This document shows, one piece after another, positions 47,408 to 56,425 of a stretch of 57,652 nt of DNA. The DNA comes from Actinomycetes bacterium (GTDB taxonomy: Bacteria; Actinomycetota; Acidimicrobiia; Acidimicrobiales; Palsa-688): contig JAJZNG010000194.1 of NCBI GenBank assembly GCA_021847945.1, positions 1-57,652 of the forward strand. The letters are read 5' to 3'. The notes beneath the pieces were generated by a model that saw only the letters and a program-made list of their open reading frames with translations, was not told where the DNA came from and ran no database searches. Both the position numbers and the translations under genes were made by a program. Each line of letters starts with the position of its first letter. Position 1 is the first letter of the stretch.

Positions 47408-48222
47408 ATATCCGCTCCGAGCCGGGTACTGAACCGGGCGAAGGACTTCCGGGTTGCTCGAAGCACTTGGGCGGGCTTCACCCAGAGGCGGCATTCGTCG
47501 ATGACCTCCTCAAGAGGCCTGGAATCCTCGTGGCAGGAAAGTCCGACGGCCTCTGCTACGGCCGCCTCCCCGATGGCAACCGCTTTCGTCAGCTTCCCGG
47601 CGCCTACGAGGGGAAGGTGGTGGTCTCTCACGGCTTCGACGAGGCTCTTGGGGAAACCCCACTTGGCGACGGCAGCGGCGCCCGCCTCGGGGTGGTCGGT
47701 GCCGAAAGCCGACCGCTCGTGCTCGAGGAGTCTCTCCCCGCCACGACGCACCACGGTGGCATAGAGAGCTGGGTCGCGAAGGTGCAGCAGGACGGCTCCG
47801 ATGTCGTGGAGCAACCCGGCGGTGAAAGCCTCCCCAGCCCCCACCTCCAGCTCAGCTGCGACGGTCGACGCCGCAGCGCCGACCTCCATGGCGTGAGGCC
47901 AGAAGGAGTCAGGACCGAGATCCACGCCGTCGGATAGCAGCGGGAACGCGGCCGCGGCGGTTATCGCTTGGACCGCCGACGAGCCGAGCATCATCACGGC
48001 TCTGGTCGCAGAAGCGACCCCTCCCCTAGTTCCGTAGGCGGCCGAGTTCGCCATCCGAAGCACCCGGGCGGAAAGTACCGGGTCTATCTCGACGATCTCG
48101 GCGAACTGCGACAGCGAAGCATCGGGATCGTCGATCAACTCGAACAGTCGGGTCGCCGTCGATGGCCTGATAGGCAACCTACGAGCCAGCTCGTCCCAGT
48201 CAACCGAAGCGCCCTTACCCAC
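47404..48222 (-). CDS. HDOD-domain signalling protein
   Basis: 272 residues from GTG. 'LPIRPSTATRLFELIDDPDASLSQFAEIVEIDPVLSARVLRMANSAAYG' and 'FTAGLLHDIGAVLL' (the HD-like pair) identify an HDOD domain, a regulatory relative of HD-GYP that often lacks phosphodiesterase activity. Translationally coupled to the diguanylate cyclase, so both likely act in one cyclic-di-GMP-related circuit. Confidence 0.88.
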   Translation of the reverse strand: MGKGASVDWDELARRLPIRPSTATRLFELIDDPDASLSQFAEIVEIDPVLSARVLRMANSAAYGTRGGVASATRAVMMLGSSAVQAITAAAAFPLLSDGVDLGPDSFWPHAMEVGAAASTVAAELEVGAGEAFTAGLLHDIGAVLLHLRDPALYATVVRRGGERLLEHERSAFGTDHPEAGAAAVAKWGFPKSLVEAVRDHHLPLVGAGKLTKAVAIGEAAVAEAVGLSCHEDSRPLEEVIDECRLWVKPAQVLRATRKSFARFSTRLGADI

Positions 48223-48247
48223 AAGCGCTGATATTAATCACCGCTGC

Positions 48248-49318
48248 CTAAGCAACCGTAGCTTTTCGTGGCCTGCTACCACGGGGGTGGCGGTCCCGCC
48301 CGTTTGCCGCAGCGGAACGGCTCTCGGTTGCGGCGACGTCCGCGACCCTGGCCAGCCTTCTGAGCACTGTCCTGACGAGAACCTGAGCAAGCCGGTCCCC
48401 AAGCGACGGCGCCTCACCCGCCGGCGGCACGCCGGACCCCAAAGAAGAGGCCGGCGCGGCTGATACGTCAAGTCGGGGCAGTCGTATCCTGGCTCCGGCG
48501 CGCAACTCGCAGCGCTCCGGGTCCACGGCGACAACCGCCATCGAGATCTCACCATGAGCGCTCATCCCGCCTGGCATGGAAGCTTCGAACGAGATACCTA
48601 CCTGGGCACTGCCTTCTCCGCTTCGGGATCCCGGAATGTCTGAGTCTTCGGCTCGGCTGAGAGAAGCCGAAGACACGACGTGCACCGGCAGCCACGGCCG
48701 TGCGTCCACGACGATCCTGTTGCGCAGCTCTTCGACCTCGTGAAAAGCGCCGGCTAAAACCTCGGTCAGAACCTGCTCTCGTCTGAGAACTGCCAGAACC
48801 TCGGAGAGTCCGGCCTCGACTTGGATCGAGTCAGCTACGGCGACGCTTGGATCAGCTGACCTGTGAGAGTCCTCCGGGCGGCGCACCCTGCCGGCTTCTA
48901 TGTCCTCGTCGCGGCGAACTAGGTCGGCCAGACTCGTCGAACGCAGAACCTCGCGAAGGGCTTCGGTCGCGGAACGCCACGTCTCGTGCAGTGGGCACAC
49001 GGCGTCCCACCGGCAAGGCCCTTCTCCAAGGGCGCATCTCTCGGCTCGCAGCGGCCCCTCCCCGGCTTCGACCACCTCGACGAGGCTGACCTGCTCGGGG
49101 GGAGAGGCGAGACGGTACCCGCCGTCCTTGCCGGCCTTGGAGGTCGCGAGACCAGCTCGTACCAGGTCGGCGAGGATCTGCGACGCGAAAGTCTGGGGCA
49201 CCCCCATCTCGGCTACCACTTCGCGGATTTTGCGCGCTTCGCCGCTCGGGTAGGCCCTGGCGAGCGAGAGCGCCGAGCGGACCACGTAGTCCCCCCTCTT
49301 CGACAACGTCATATTCAC
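48248..49318 (-). CDS. Rrf2-family iron-sulfur regulator with C-terminal extension
   Basis: 356 residues; Rrf2 regulators are normally about 150. N-terminal winged helix ('LSKRGDYVVRSALSLAR', 'VPQTFASQILADLVRAGLATSKAGKDGGYRLA') followed by 'RCALGEGPCRWDAVCPLHETW', three Cys as in NsrR/IscR-type cluster ligands. The remaining ~200 residues do not belong to Rrf2; they look like a beta-rich SRPBCC-like domain but this is weak. Divergent from the electron-transfer genes; palindrome in between is the probable operator. Start GTG 49318 or ATG 49312. Confidence 0.85.
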   Translation of the reverse strand: MNMTLSKRGDYVVRSALSLARAYPSGEARKIREVVAEMGVPQTFASQILADLVRAGLATSKAGKDGGYRLASPPEQVSLVEVVEAGEGPLRAERCALGEGPCRWDAVCPLHETWRSATEALREVLRSTSLADLVRRDEDIEAGRVRRPEDSHRSADPSVAVADSIQVEAGLSEVLAVLRREQVLTEVLAGAFHEVEELRNRIVVDARPWLPVHVVSSASLSRAEDSDIPGSRSGEGSAQVGISFEASMPGGMSAHGEISMAVVAVDPERCELRAGARIRLPRLDVSAAPASSLGSGVPPAGEAPSLGDRLAQVLVRTVLRRLARVADVAATESRSAAANGRDRHPRGSRPRKATVA

Positions 49319-49324
49319 AACAAT

Positions 49325-49369
49325 AAGTATAGCTCAGGACTTGACATATGTCACTACCTTAGTTATTCT
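49325..49369. promoter_or_regulatory. Divergent promoters around palindromic Rrf2 operator
   Basis: Perfect palindrome TGACATATGTCA at 49342-49353. Rightward promoter: TTGACA, 17-nt spacer, TATTCT. Leftward promoter: GTGACA, 17-nt spacer, TATACT. Both -35 boxes lie in the palindrome, so one bound dimer would block both genes. Seen directly; function inferred. Confidence 0.75.
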
Positions 49370-49422
49370 TATCAACGTTGAGCGTCACACCCTAGGAAGA
49401 GTGTTCGAAGAAAGGTACCTAG

Positions 49423-51024
49423 ATGACGATCGTCGCCCCCGATGACCAGCGTCCCCAAGCAACCCAAGCGCCACCTCTGGCACGCCCCGCTCCAGTGGCC
49501 GTCAGGCTGCGGCCCCCAAGCCGCGAGGGTCTAGTCGAGCACTTCGCCCCGACCGACCCTCCTCGCTCCTGGGACCTCACACGCAACCCACGGGTAGCGA
49601 AGCTCGTCCGTAGCCGCAAGTTCCAGTTCCTTTTGATCCTGCCGAACCAGATCATCTTCTGGACGGTCATCTTCCTAGGGATCTTGGGCACGGTAGTGCC
49701 CGGCATCAACTTCGCCACCGCAATCACTTGGTACATCTGGTTCTGCCTCGTCTTCGTCTTGATGGTCGTCGTCGGACGCGGCTGGTGTGCGATGTGCCCG
49801 TTCGGCGGGTTCGCCGAGTGGCTCCAACGCCGCACGTTCTGGCAGCGCACACAAAAGACCCTCGGACTCGGGAGGAAGCTGCCTGAACCGGTCGCCCGCT
49901 ACGGGCTGCTCCTGTCGGTCGGCACGTTCGTGGCACTGACTTGGATCGAGGAGCGCTTCAACATCGCCGGGCCCGGCAATCCCGCAGACACCGGCTTGAT
50001 GGTCGTCGGGATCGTGGCGAGCGCCGTGGCCGTGTTCCTAGTGTTCGAGAGGCGCACTTTCTGCCGTTACCTCTGTCCGCTGTCGGCTCTGATCGGCAGC
50101 GTCGGGGCGATGGGATCAGCCGCCGGGTTCCGCACCAGGGACCGGGAGGTATGTCTCACCTGCCAGACCAAGGACTGCATGCGAGGCGGCGAGGAAGGCT
50201 ACGGCTGCCCCTGGTACACCTGGCCTGGCAGCGCCGACTCGAACCTGACCTGCGGGCTGTGCAGCGAATGCTACAAGGGCTGCCCCTCCGACAACGTCGG
50301 ACTCTTCATCCAGCCCCCGCTCAAGTCGGTGATAGCCCCGCAGAGGCGCCGGGCCGACGTCGCCTGGTCCGTAGCGTTCCTTTTCGGATTGGTCCTATAC
50401 CAGCAGATCAACTCCACCAGCGCGTACGCGAGCCTGGACAGCTGGCTCAACCGGGTCACCCACATCGGTCCCTACCCCAACCCCGTCGACTACCTGGGCA
50501 TGATCGTAGGTCTGGGGTTCGCAGTAGCTGGGCTCGCCTGGGCGGCGAGCAGGCTCGTCATGAAGGACCCAGCCCGGCTTCCCGTCACCGACAGGCTGGC
50601 GGCGCTTGCCCGCTCCAAGTCCTTCGTGGACCGTGCCAGCCAGTTCCGCTCCTTCTTCGTACCCGTCGCCTACGGCCTCATCCCCGTCGTAGGGTCGGAC
50701 TTCCTGGCCCGCCAGTTGCCGAAGTTCTTCAAGCATTCGCTGCGCATCATCCCGGCGATCGGCTCGTGGTTCGGCGCCGGCTCCACCCACTCAAGCCTCT
50801 ACAACACCCACATCCTCACCAACCCCCAGATCGTGATCGCCCAACTGGTGGTCGTCGGCCTCGGGATGGTCGCGTCGCTGTGGGCCACCCACAAGATTGC
50901 GTTGAGAGACCTCAGGCCTTCCGCAGCCCGGCCGATCGCCGCCGAGGTGAGCGGGATCGCCATGGTCCTCGTGTCAGCCGGAGTGGCCGGGTTCTTGTAC
51001 GTGATCATGCACGCCGCTTCTTGA
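49423..51024 (+). CDS. NapH/NosR-like polytopic 4Fe-4S membrane protein
   Basis: 533 residues, about six to eight helices. Cys motifs 'GRGWCAMCPFGG' and 'RRTFCRYLCPLSALIG' are the NapH/NosR/CcoG-type signatures, followed by 'CLTCQTKDCMRGG' and 'CGLCSECYKGCP' ferredoxin-like clusters. It passes electrons through the membrane to or from a periplasmic or quinone partner. SD GAAAGG before the ATG. First gene of the Rrf2-controlled operon; partner gene follows 20 nt on. Confidence 0.8.
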   Translation: MTIVAPDDQRPQATQAPPLARPAPVAVRLRPPSREGLVEHFAPTDPPRSWDLTRNPRVAKLVRSRKFQFLLILPNQIIFWTVIFLGILGTVVPGINFATAITWYIWFCLVFVLMVVVGRGWCAMCPFGGFAEWLQRRTFWQRTQKTLGLGRKLPEPVARYGLLLSVGTFVALTWIEERFNIAGPGNPADTGLMVVGIVASAVAVFLVFERRTFCRYLCPLSALIGSVGAMGSAAGFRTRDREVCLTCQTKDCMRGGEEGYGCPWYTWPGSADSNLTCGLCSECYKGCPSDNVGLFIQPPLKSVIAPQRRRADVAWSVAFLFGLVLYQQINSTSAYASLDSWLNRVTHIGPYPNPVDYLGMIVGLGFAVAGLAWAASRLVMKDPARLPVTDRLAALARSKSFVDRASQFRSFFVPVAYGLIPVVGSDFLARQLPKFFKHSLRIIPAIGSWFGAGSTHSSLYNTHILTNPQIVIAQLVVVGLGMVASLWATHKIALRDLRPSAARPIAAEVSGIAMVLVSAGVAGFLYVIMHAAS

Positions 51025-51044
51025 TTCTTGAGAGGAACACGACA

Positions 51045-52802
51045 ATGACGATTACCGCCCCATCTCACATAAATTCCGCCTCGCAAGAGGGCATCGTCTC
51101 TCCGACGATCCACGTTCTCATCGACCGCTGCGCCGGCTGCCAGGAGTGCATCGTAAGATGCCCGACGCAAGCCCTCCACATGGATCCAGTCACGTGGACC
51201 GCCGTCGGCGACGACCAGCTATGCGTCGGGTGCCGCCAGTGCGAGCGCACCTGCCCGTACTCTGCGATATACGTGGAAGGCCCTCAACTCGTGGCGGGCA
51301 GGGTGAACCTTGAGACAGTGCACCCCGATCAGCTCGCCTTCGACCGCAGCGAGACCCGCCGGGCTATCACCACCTGGCACGAGGCTCTCGACGAAGCGAG
51401 CCGCTGCCTCGACTGCCCGGATCCGACTTGCGTGCGCGGCTGCCCCGCACACAACGACATCCCCGGTTTCATCAAGGCGTTGCGCTCAGGTGACCTCGAC
51501 GAGGCTCACAAGATCCTGCGCCGGACCAGCTACCTGCCCGACGTCTGCTCGCGGGTCTGCGACCAGGCAGTCCAATGCGAAGGGGCCTGCAGCTGGTCAC
51601 TTGCCGGCAGCAGCCCTGTCGCCATCGGAGCCCTGGAACGCTTCATCGCCGATAATGCTCCTGTCCCGCCCATCGAAGTGGCCGAATCCGGAGAAAGCGG
51701 TCGAGTGCCGCGCGTGGCGATTGTCGGGTCCGGTCCTGCTGGCATCGCAGCAGCTGCCGAGCTGCGAGTCGGAGGTGCCGACGTGACCGTGTTCGAACGT
51801 GACGACACACCTGGAGGCCTCCTCATCTGGGGTATACCCGACTTCACGCTGCCCGAACCGGTCGCTAGACGCCCTTGGAAGCACTTAGTCGACGCGGGCG
51901 TGCACCTGCAGACGAACCACGGCGTGAACGCAGACGAGCTCGCTTCGCTCACCGAAGATTTCGACGCGGTGCTCGTCGCCGCCGGCGCGAGCGTAGCGAT
52001 GCGGGCGCCGGTTCCGGGGGCCGACCTGGACGGCGTGTGCGACGCCACCGAGTTCCTCCAAGCAGCCCGCCTGGCGATCGCGAGCGGAACCCCCATGGCG
52101 GCACTCGCCCCAAGGGCCGTCAACGCGTCCACCCCGGGCGACACCCGGCCTGCCAGAGTCCTCGTGCTCGGAGCCGGGAACACGGCTATGGACGTGGCCC
52201 GCAGCGCCCGACGCCTCGGCGCAAATGCCACCTGCATCGACTGGATGGACCGCCGCTTCGCCCCGGTGCGCCCCGACGAGCTCGACGAGGCGACCGCCGA
52301 AGGCGTAGAAGTCCGCTTCTCGACCACCCTGCGCCGTCTACTCGGAGACCAGGGGCACGTCAACGAAGCGGAGCTAGCGGAGACGGAGCAGCCGAAAGCC
52401 TCCAAGCGGCCCAAGGTGCTCGAGTCTAAGACGTCGAGGCTCCAAGTGGACATGGTGGTCATGGCGATGGGTTATCGCGTCGAGGCGGACATCGCAAAGC
52501 TGGGAGGAGATGTACCCGTAGCCAAGAAGGTCCAAGGCCTCGCCGACCGGCGCTGGATCGCCAGCGGGCTGCTGGCAAACCCCGCTCCGCCGGCCGCCCG
52601 CTACCAGCCCGTCGGGCTCTTGGCGCTGGGCCGTGAGAAAGGCGAAGCGCAGGCGGCCTACCCTCGGGGAAAGCGCACCTGGTTCGCGGGGGACTGCCTG
52701 GTCGGACCGTCGACTGTCGTGGAGGCGATGGCCCAAGGCAAGGTCGCCGCAGCTGCGATCCTCGCCTCGTTGTCGGCGGGGGAGCCCGACGGGGGGGTCT
52801 GA
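51045..52802 (+). CDS. Ferredoxin-fused glutamate-synthase-small-subunit-like oxidoreductase
   Basis: 585 residues from ATG 51045 (GAGAGGAACAC upstream). N-terminal two [4Fe-4S] ferredoxin motifs ('CAGCQECIVRCP', 'CVGCRQCERTCP'), then the GltD-type domain with its own Cys set ('CLDCPDPTCVRGCP', 'CDQAVQCEGAC'), FAD site 'VAIVGSGPAGIAAAAEL' and NAD(P) site 'VLVLGAGNTAMDVARSARRLG'. It likely moves electrons between NAD(P)H and the upstream membrane iron-sulfur protein. The physiological acceptor is unknown. Confidence 0.85.
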   Translation: MTITAPSHINSASQEGIVSPTIHVLIDRCAGCQECIVRCPTQALHMDPVTWTAVGDDQLCVGCRQCERTCPYSAIYVEGPQLVAGRVNLETVHPDQLAFDRSETRRAITTWHEALDEASRCLDCPDPTCVRGCPAHNDIPGFIKALRSGDLDEAHKILRRTSYLPDVCSRVCDQAVQCEGACSWSLAGSSPVAIGALERFIADNAPVPPIEVAESGESGRVPRVAIVGSGPAGIAAAAELRVGGADVTVFERDDTPGGLLIWGIPDFTLPEPVARRPWKHLVDAGVHLQTNHGVNADELASLTEDFDAVLVAAGASVAMRAPVPGADLDGVCDATEFLQAARLAIASGTPMAALAPRAVNASTPGDTRPARVLVLGAGNTAMDVARSARRLGANATCIDWMDRRFAPVRPDELDEATAEGVEVRFSTTLRRLLGDQGHVNEAELAETEQPKASKRPKVLESKTSRLQVDMVVMAMGYRVEADIAKLGGDVPVAKKVQGLADRRWIASGLLANPAPPAARYQPVGLLALGREKGEAQAAYPRGKRTWFAGDCLVGPSTVVEAMAQGKVAAAAILASLSAGEPDGGV

Positions 52803-52815
52803 GGTCTCAGACCCC
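52794..52815. terminator. Perfect hairpin spanning two convergent stop codons
   Basis: GGGGTCTGAG-GT-CTCAGACCCC lies across the ends of the plus-strand oxidoreductase and just before the minus-strand regulator stop. The two genes are 4 nt apart, so the terminator is embedded in coding sequence. Confidence 0.6.
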
Positions 52816-53691
52816 GGACCAGTAGGTTCCCGAAGCCTCCGCTGACTCGTCGAGCATCTCCATTCGAGACTCGGCGGTTAGCGGGTCGGCTTCGCACATA
52901 GCATCCACCAGCAATCCCAAGGTTACGAGCACCGCCGGATGGACGTCGAAGGTCAACCCCGAGCCGACCGGGAGGGCTAGGCTCCACGCCGGCTGCACAC
53001 CAGGTATCGGGGGCATCGCCCGGTCGCAGACGAGAGCGATCCGATATCCGAAACCGACAGCCGCCTGGATCATACGGATCATCTCGGACGGATAGCGGGG
53101 CATGCATAAGGCCAAAAGGACGTCCGCTCCGGCCGCCCTGGCCCCTAAAAGCGCGTCGAGGGCTTTGGAGTCGGCCTCCGCTACCGACAGCACATGGGGA
53201 TGGACCTTTCCGGCCAGGTAGGCGAAATATTCTCCCAGATAGGCTGAGGCCCTAACCCCGGCGACTACCAGCGGCTTCGACGCTACTAGTGCCGCTGCGA
53301 GACCGTCAGCTCCGACCAGGACATCTGACGTCCTCGCAGCTTCTGCGACGTGACTGGCTTCTTCGCTGACGACCGCCTGAGCGTGGGTCAGTCCCCGAGG
53401 CGCACTGTGAAATTGCGCGTCGTCGACGAGAAGGTTTCGCAGGTGGTCCCGAAGAGCGCCGTAGCCGTCGAATCCGAGCGATGCGGCAAGGCGGCTGACA
53501 GAAGGTTGGCTGACGCCGACTCGCTCCGCTAGTTCCCTGGCGCTCAACCATGCAAGCTGGTGTGGGTTCTCCAACAGCAGGGCCAGGATCCTACGTGAGG
53601 TCGGGCTCAGCTTGGTCCCAGAAGCAAGGTAACGAAGCTCCTCGCCTGGAGTCAGAGACTGGGTCGGCGCCACCGGCCGAGACGCCGTCAC
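52807..53691 (-). CDS. MurR/RpiR-family regulator with SIS domain
   Basis: 294 residues from GTG 53691, overlapping the hutI stop (GTGA). HTH_6 domain 'KLSPTSRRILALLLENP', 'SARELAERVGVSQPSVSRLAASLGFDGYGALRDHLR', then a SIS sugar-phosphate-like domain ('PLVVAGVRASAYLGEYFAYLAGKV'). RpiR proteins usually sense phosphosugars, but this one is the last gene of the hut operon and is a good candidate for its regulator. Confidence 0.85.
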   Translation of the reverse strand: MTASRPVAPTQSLTPGEELRYLASGTKLSPTSRRILALLLENPHQLAWLSARELAERVGVSQPSVSRLAASLGFDGYGALRDHLRNLLVDDAQFHSAPRGLTHAQAVVSEEASHVAEAARTSDVLVGADGLAAALVASKPLVVAGVRASAYLGEYFAYLAGKVHPHVLSVAEADSKALDALLGARAAGADVLLALCMPRYPSEMIRMIQAAVGFGYRIALVCDRAMPPIPGVQPAWSLALPVGSGLTFDVHPAVLVTLGLLVDAMCEADPLTAESRMEMLDESAEASGTYWSGV

Positions 53692-54944
53692 CAACGCCCC
53701 CCAGGTGGAGCTCCGGCTACGAGCTCACCGAGCCGGAAGACAGCTGAGACCATCGGAACACCCGGGCGGTAGGCGATCCACGACGCGCTGGGCGCGTCGA
53801 GGACCACGAAATCCGCCCTTTTGCCCACCTGTAGCCTGCCGACGTCGTCGCGCCTCAGAGCGTCGGCGCCGCCGCCCGTCGCAGCGTGCAGCGCTTCGGG
53901 TAAGGTCATTCCGAGCTCTCGCACCGCCAGCGCTACGACGAAGCTCATAGAGGTGGTATAAGACGTGCCGGGATTGCAGTCGGTAGCCAGCGCCACCCTC
54001 ACGCCGGCGTCGAGGAGCCGCCGGCCGTCAGGATAGCCCGACCTCGTAGAGAACTCAGCTGCGGGTAGTAGAGTCACTACCGTCGGCGAGCCGGCGAGGG
54101 CTTCGACGTCGGCGTCGGACAGGTGGGTGCAGTGGTCTACCGAGGCAGCGCCGACGGCTGCTCCCAGCGAAGCCCCCGGACCGTGGCGGAGCTGGTTGGC
54201 GTGCAGCTTGAGACCAAGACCCGCCCTGCGCCCGGCTTCGAGGACCGTTCTTGCCTGGTCTGCGTCGAAGGCTCCCTCCTCGCAGAACACGTCGATCCAT
54301 CGGCATTCCCCACGGCAGGCTTCGAGCATCTGCCCGCAAACTAGGTCCACGTAGTCGTCGCTACGCCCCGCGTACTCAGGGGGGACCACATGGGCTCCGA
54401 GGTAGGTCACCTCGTCGGTCAGTGTCGCTGCTACGCGGACCAGCCGTGCTTCGTTAGCCACGTCGAGGCCGTAGCCGCTCTTGACCTCTATGGTCGTCGT
54501 TCCACCTTCGAGCGCTTCGGCTACCAGCCTGTGCGCCCGCCTTGACAGCTCCGGCGTGGTCGCGGCTCGGGTCGCCTCGACAGTTCCGACGATGCCGCCG
54601 GCGACGTAGGCGCGTCCCGCCATGCGCGCCTCCCACTCCCCCGCCCTGTCGCCTGCGAAGACGAGATGCGTGTGACTGTCGACGAAACCTGGTATCACGG
54701 CCCTTCCGGCCACGTCGAGGCGTGAACTTCCCGCAGCCTCCGGCAGGGTCCTCTCAGGGCCCACCCAAACGATCCGGCCTTCCTCTACGACGATGGCCAT
54801 CCCAGCTGCCGGCGACGAACCCGTCCCGTCACACAACTCGCCGATACCGGTGACCACGACGCTGGCCCCGCCGTAGCCGCCTGCTATGCAGCTACGAATC
54901 TCACCGCTACGAGCGTCGGCGACCTCGCGCTCGTAGCTCGTCAT
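53688..54944 (-). CDS. hutI: Imidazolonepropionase
   Basis: 418 residues from ATG 54944, overlapping the hutF stop (ATGA). Amidohydrolase with 'PGFVDSHTHLVFAGDRAGEWEARMAG', 'TTTIEVKSGYGLD', 'LHANQLRHGPGASLGAAVGAASVDHCTHLSD' and 'LATDCNPGTSYTTSM', all HutI signatures. Opens imidazolone propionate to formiminoglutamate in histidine breakdown. Confidence 0.95.
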   Translation of the reverse strand: MTSYEREVADARSGEIRSCIAGGYGGASVVVTGIGELCDGTGSSPAAGMAIVVEEGRIVWVGPERTLPEAAGSSRLDVAGRAVIPGFVDSHTHLVFAGDRAGEWEARMAGRAYVAGGIVGTVEATRAATTPELSRRAHRLVAEALEGGTTTIEVKSGYGLDVANEARLVRVAATLTDEVTYLGAHVVPPEYAGRSDDYVDLVCGQMLEACRGECRWIDVFCEEGAFDADQARTVLEAGRRAGLGLKLHANQLRHGPGASLGAAVGAASVDHCTHLSDADVEALAGSPTVVTLLPAAEFSTRSGYPDGRRLLDAGVRVALATDCNPGTSYTTSMSFVVALAVRELGMTLPEALHAATGGGADALRRDDVGRLQVGKRADFVVLDAPSASWIAYRPGVPMVSAVFRLGELVAGAPPGGRW

Positions 54945-56425
54945 TCGCCGCGGCCCATGACCGTTGCGATAGCTTCTGACATGTGCTTTGCCACGTCGTC
55001 CAAGCCTAGGTGGTGGCCGTCTTTCACGACCGTCCTTCCGGCTACGACCACCTCTTGGGGAGAAGCCCCGCGCGTAGCGAAGACCAAGGCCGACGCGGCG
55101 TTGGCCCCTCCGGCGCTGAAAGTGCCCGCCACGTCCACGCCGGACAAGTCGAAGCTGCACAGGTCAGCCTGGGCGCCTACTGCGATCCGCCCGACGTCCT
55201 CCCAGCCCAACGAGCGCGAGCCGTTGCCTGTGGCCGCTTGGAGCAGGTCCGCTGGGCTGTGGGACCCGCGCCGGCCGCTGGCCAGGCGCTCGTCGAGCTC
55301 GACGGCTCGCGCTTCTTCTAAAAGGTCTATCACCGCGTGGGAGTCGCTTCCCAGGCAAAGCGGCACCCCGGCACGTCTCAGGGCGACCGTAGGTCCGATC
55401 CCGTCCGCGAGGTCGCGCTCGGTGGTCGGGCACACGCACACCGAAGAACCCGACGCTCCGAGCAGGTCGACGTCTCGGGCTTCGAGATGGGTGGCGTGCA
55501 CAGCAGTGAACGCCGGTCCGAGCAGGCCCGCTTCGCCCAGCAGCTGCGTCGGGGTCAGCCCCCAAGCGCGCACGCAGGCCGCGTTCTCGGCTGTTTGCTC
55601 GCTGACGTGAGCGTGAATCGGCCTACCCGAACGCCCCGTGCCGGACGGCGCCGTGCCGCTCGGCCCTGTGCCGCTTGGCGCTGTGCTGGACGGCGCCATG
55701 GCGGCGGCGATCTCGTCCAGAGCTTCACGGGGCACGGCCCGAACGGAATGCACTGCAGCCCCGAAGCGCACCGTCGGTCCGCTGAGGGATCTCGAAGCGG
55801 CTTCGAGGCGGGCCAGCCAGCCGTCTACGCTGCCATCGCTGAAGCGCCGCTGCGCGCCTTGGAGCGGCACGGCGGGGAGCGTTCCGACGCCGGGTCCCAC
55901 ACTTGGACTCGCCTCGCTCGCCGGTCCTATCCCTGCGGTCAAGTAGCAGGTGTCGAGCACGGTTATCCGTATTCCTGCGGTGCGCGCAGCCTCGACGATC
56001 GCAGCTTCCATAGCCTGGTTCTGGTAGGCACGGCCATTTCGGTCGTGGTGCAGGTAGTGGAACTCGCCGACCGTGGTTATGCCTGCTAGAAGCATCTCTG
56101 CGTATACGGCGCTCGCTAAGTCCAAGTAGGTATCCGGTTCGATCCTCTCGGCGACCCGGTACATGAGGGTCCGCCAGGACCAGAAGTCTCCGCCAGCGGA
56201 TTGAGTCCAGGCGCGCAACGCCCGGTGGAACGCATGGGAATGGCAGTTGACGAGACCGGGGACAGTCAACCCTCGCAGAACCTCGATACCGGGGTTCTCA
56301 GGGCGCGGCGCTCCGGGGACCACGTCGATTATGGTCCCGTCTGCGTCGCAGTCGATGCGGACGCCGCTGACCGCGTCGGGCCCGCCGAGCCAGGCCATCT
56401 CGGCCCACCAGGTGCGGGCGGTCAT
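54941..56425 (-). CDS. hutF: Formimidoylglutamate deiminase
   Basis: 494 residues from ATG 56425, overlapping the hutH stop (ATGA). Amidohydrolase: 'PGLVNCHSHAFHRALRAW', 'HAHVSEQTAENAACVRAWGLTPTQLL', 'HATHLEARDVDLLG', 'LCLGSDSHAVIDLLEEARAVE'. Its presence defines the five-step hut branch (deiminase then HutG). A Ser/Thr/Ala/Pro/Gly repeat ('SGTGPSGTAPSGTGRSG') of about 20 residues is inserted before the metal-binding 'HAHVSEQ' and is unusual. Confidence 0.93.
   Translation of the reverse strand: MTARTWWAEMAWLGGPDAVSGVRIDCDADGTIIDVVPGAPRPENPGIEVLRGLTVPGLVNCHSHAFHRALRAWTQSAGGDFWSWRTLMYRVAERIEPDTYLDLASAVYAEMLLAGITTVGEFHYLHHDRNGRAYQNQAMEAAIVEAARTAGIRITVLDTCYLTAGIGPASEASPSVGPGVGTLPAVPLQGAQRRFSDGSVDGWLARLEAASRSLSGPTVRFGAAVHSVRAVPREALDEIAAAMAPSSTAPSGTGPSGTAPSGTGRSGRPIHAHVSEQTAENAACVRAWGLTPTQLLGEAGLLGPAFTAVHATHLEARDVDLLGASGSSVCVCPTTERDLADGIGPTVALRRAGVPLCLGSDSHAVIDLLEEARAVELDERLASGRRGSHSPADLLQAATGNGSRSLGWEDVGRIAVGAQADLCSFDLSGVDVAGTFSAGGANAASALVFATRGASPQEVVVAGRTVVKDGHHLGLDDVAKHMSEAIATVMGRGE

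Noticed and set aside
49941-52802. 953-residue ORF in a second plus-strand frame
   Set aside because: Only its C-terminal 585 residues, from ATG 51045, are the real oxidoreductase; the first part is an Arg-rich shadow of the NapH-like gene.
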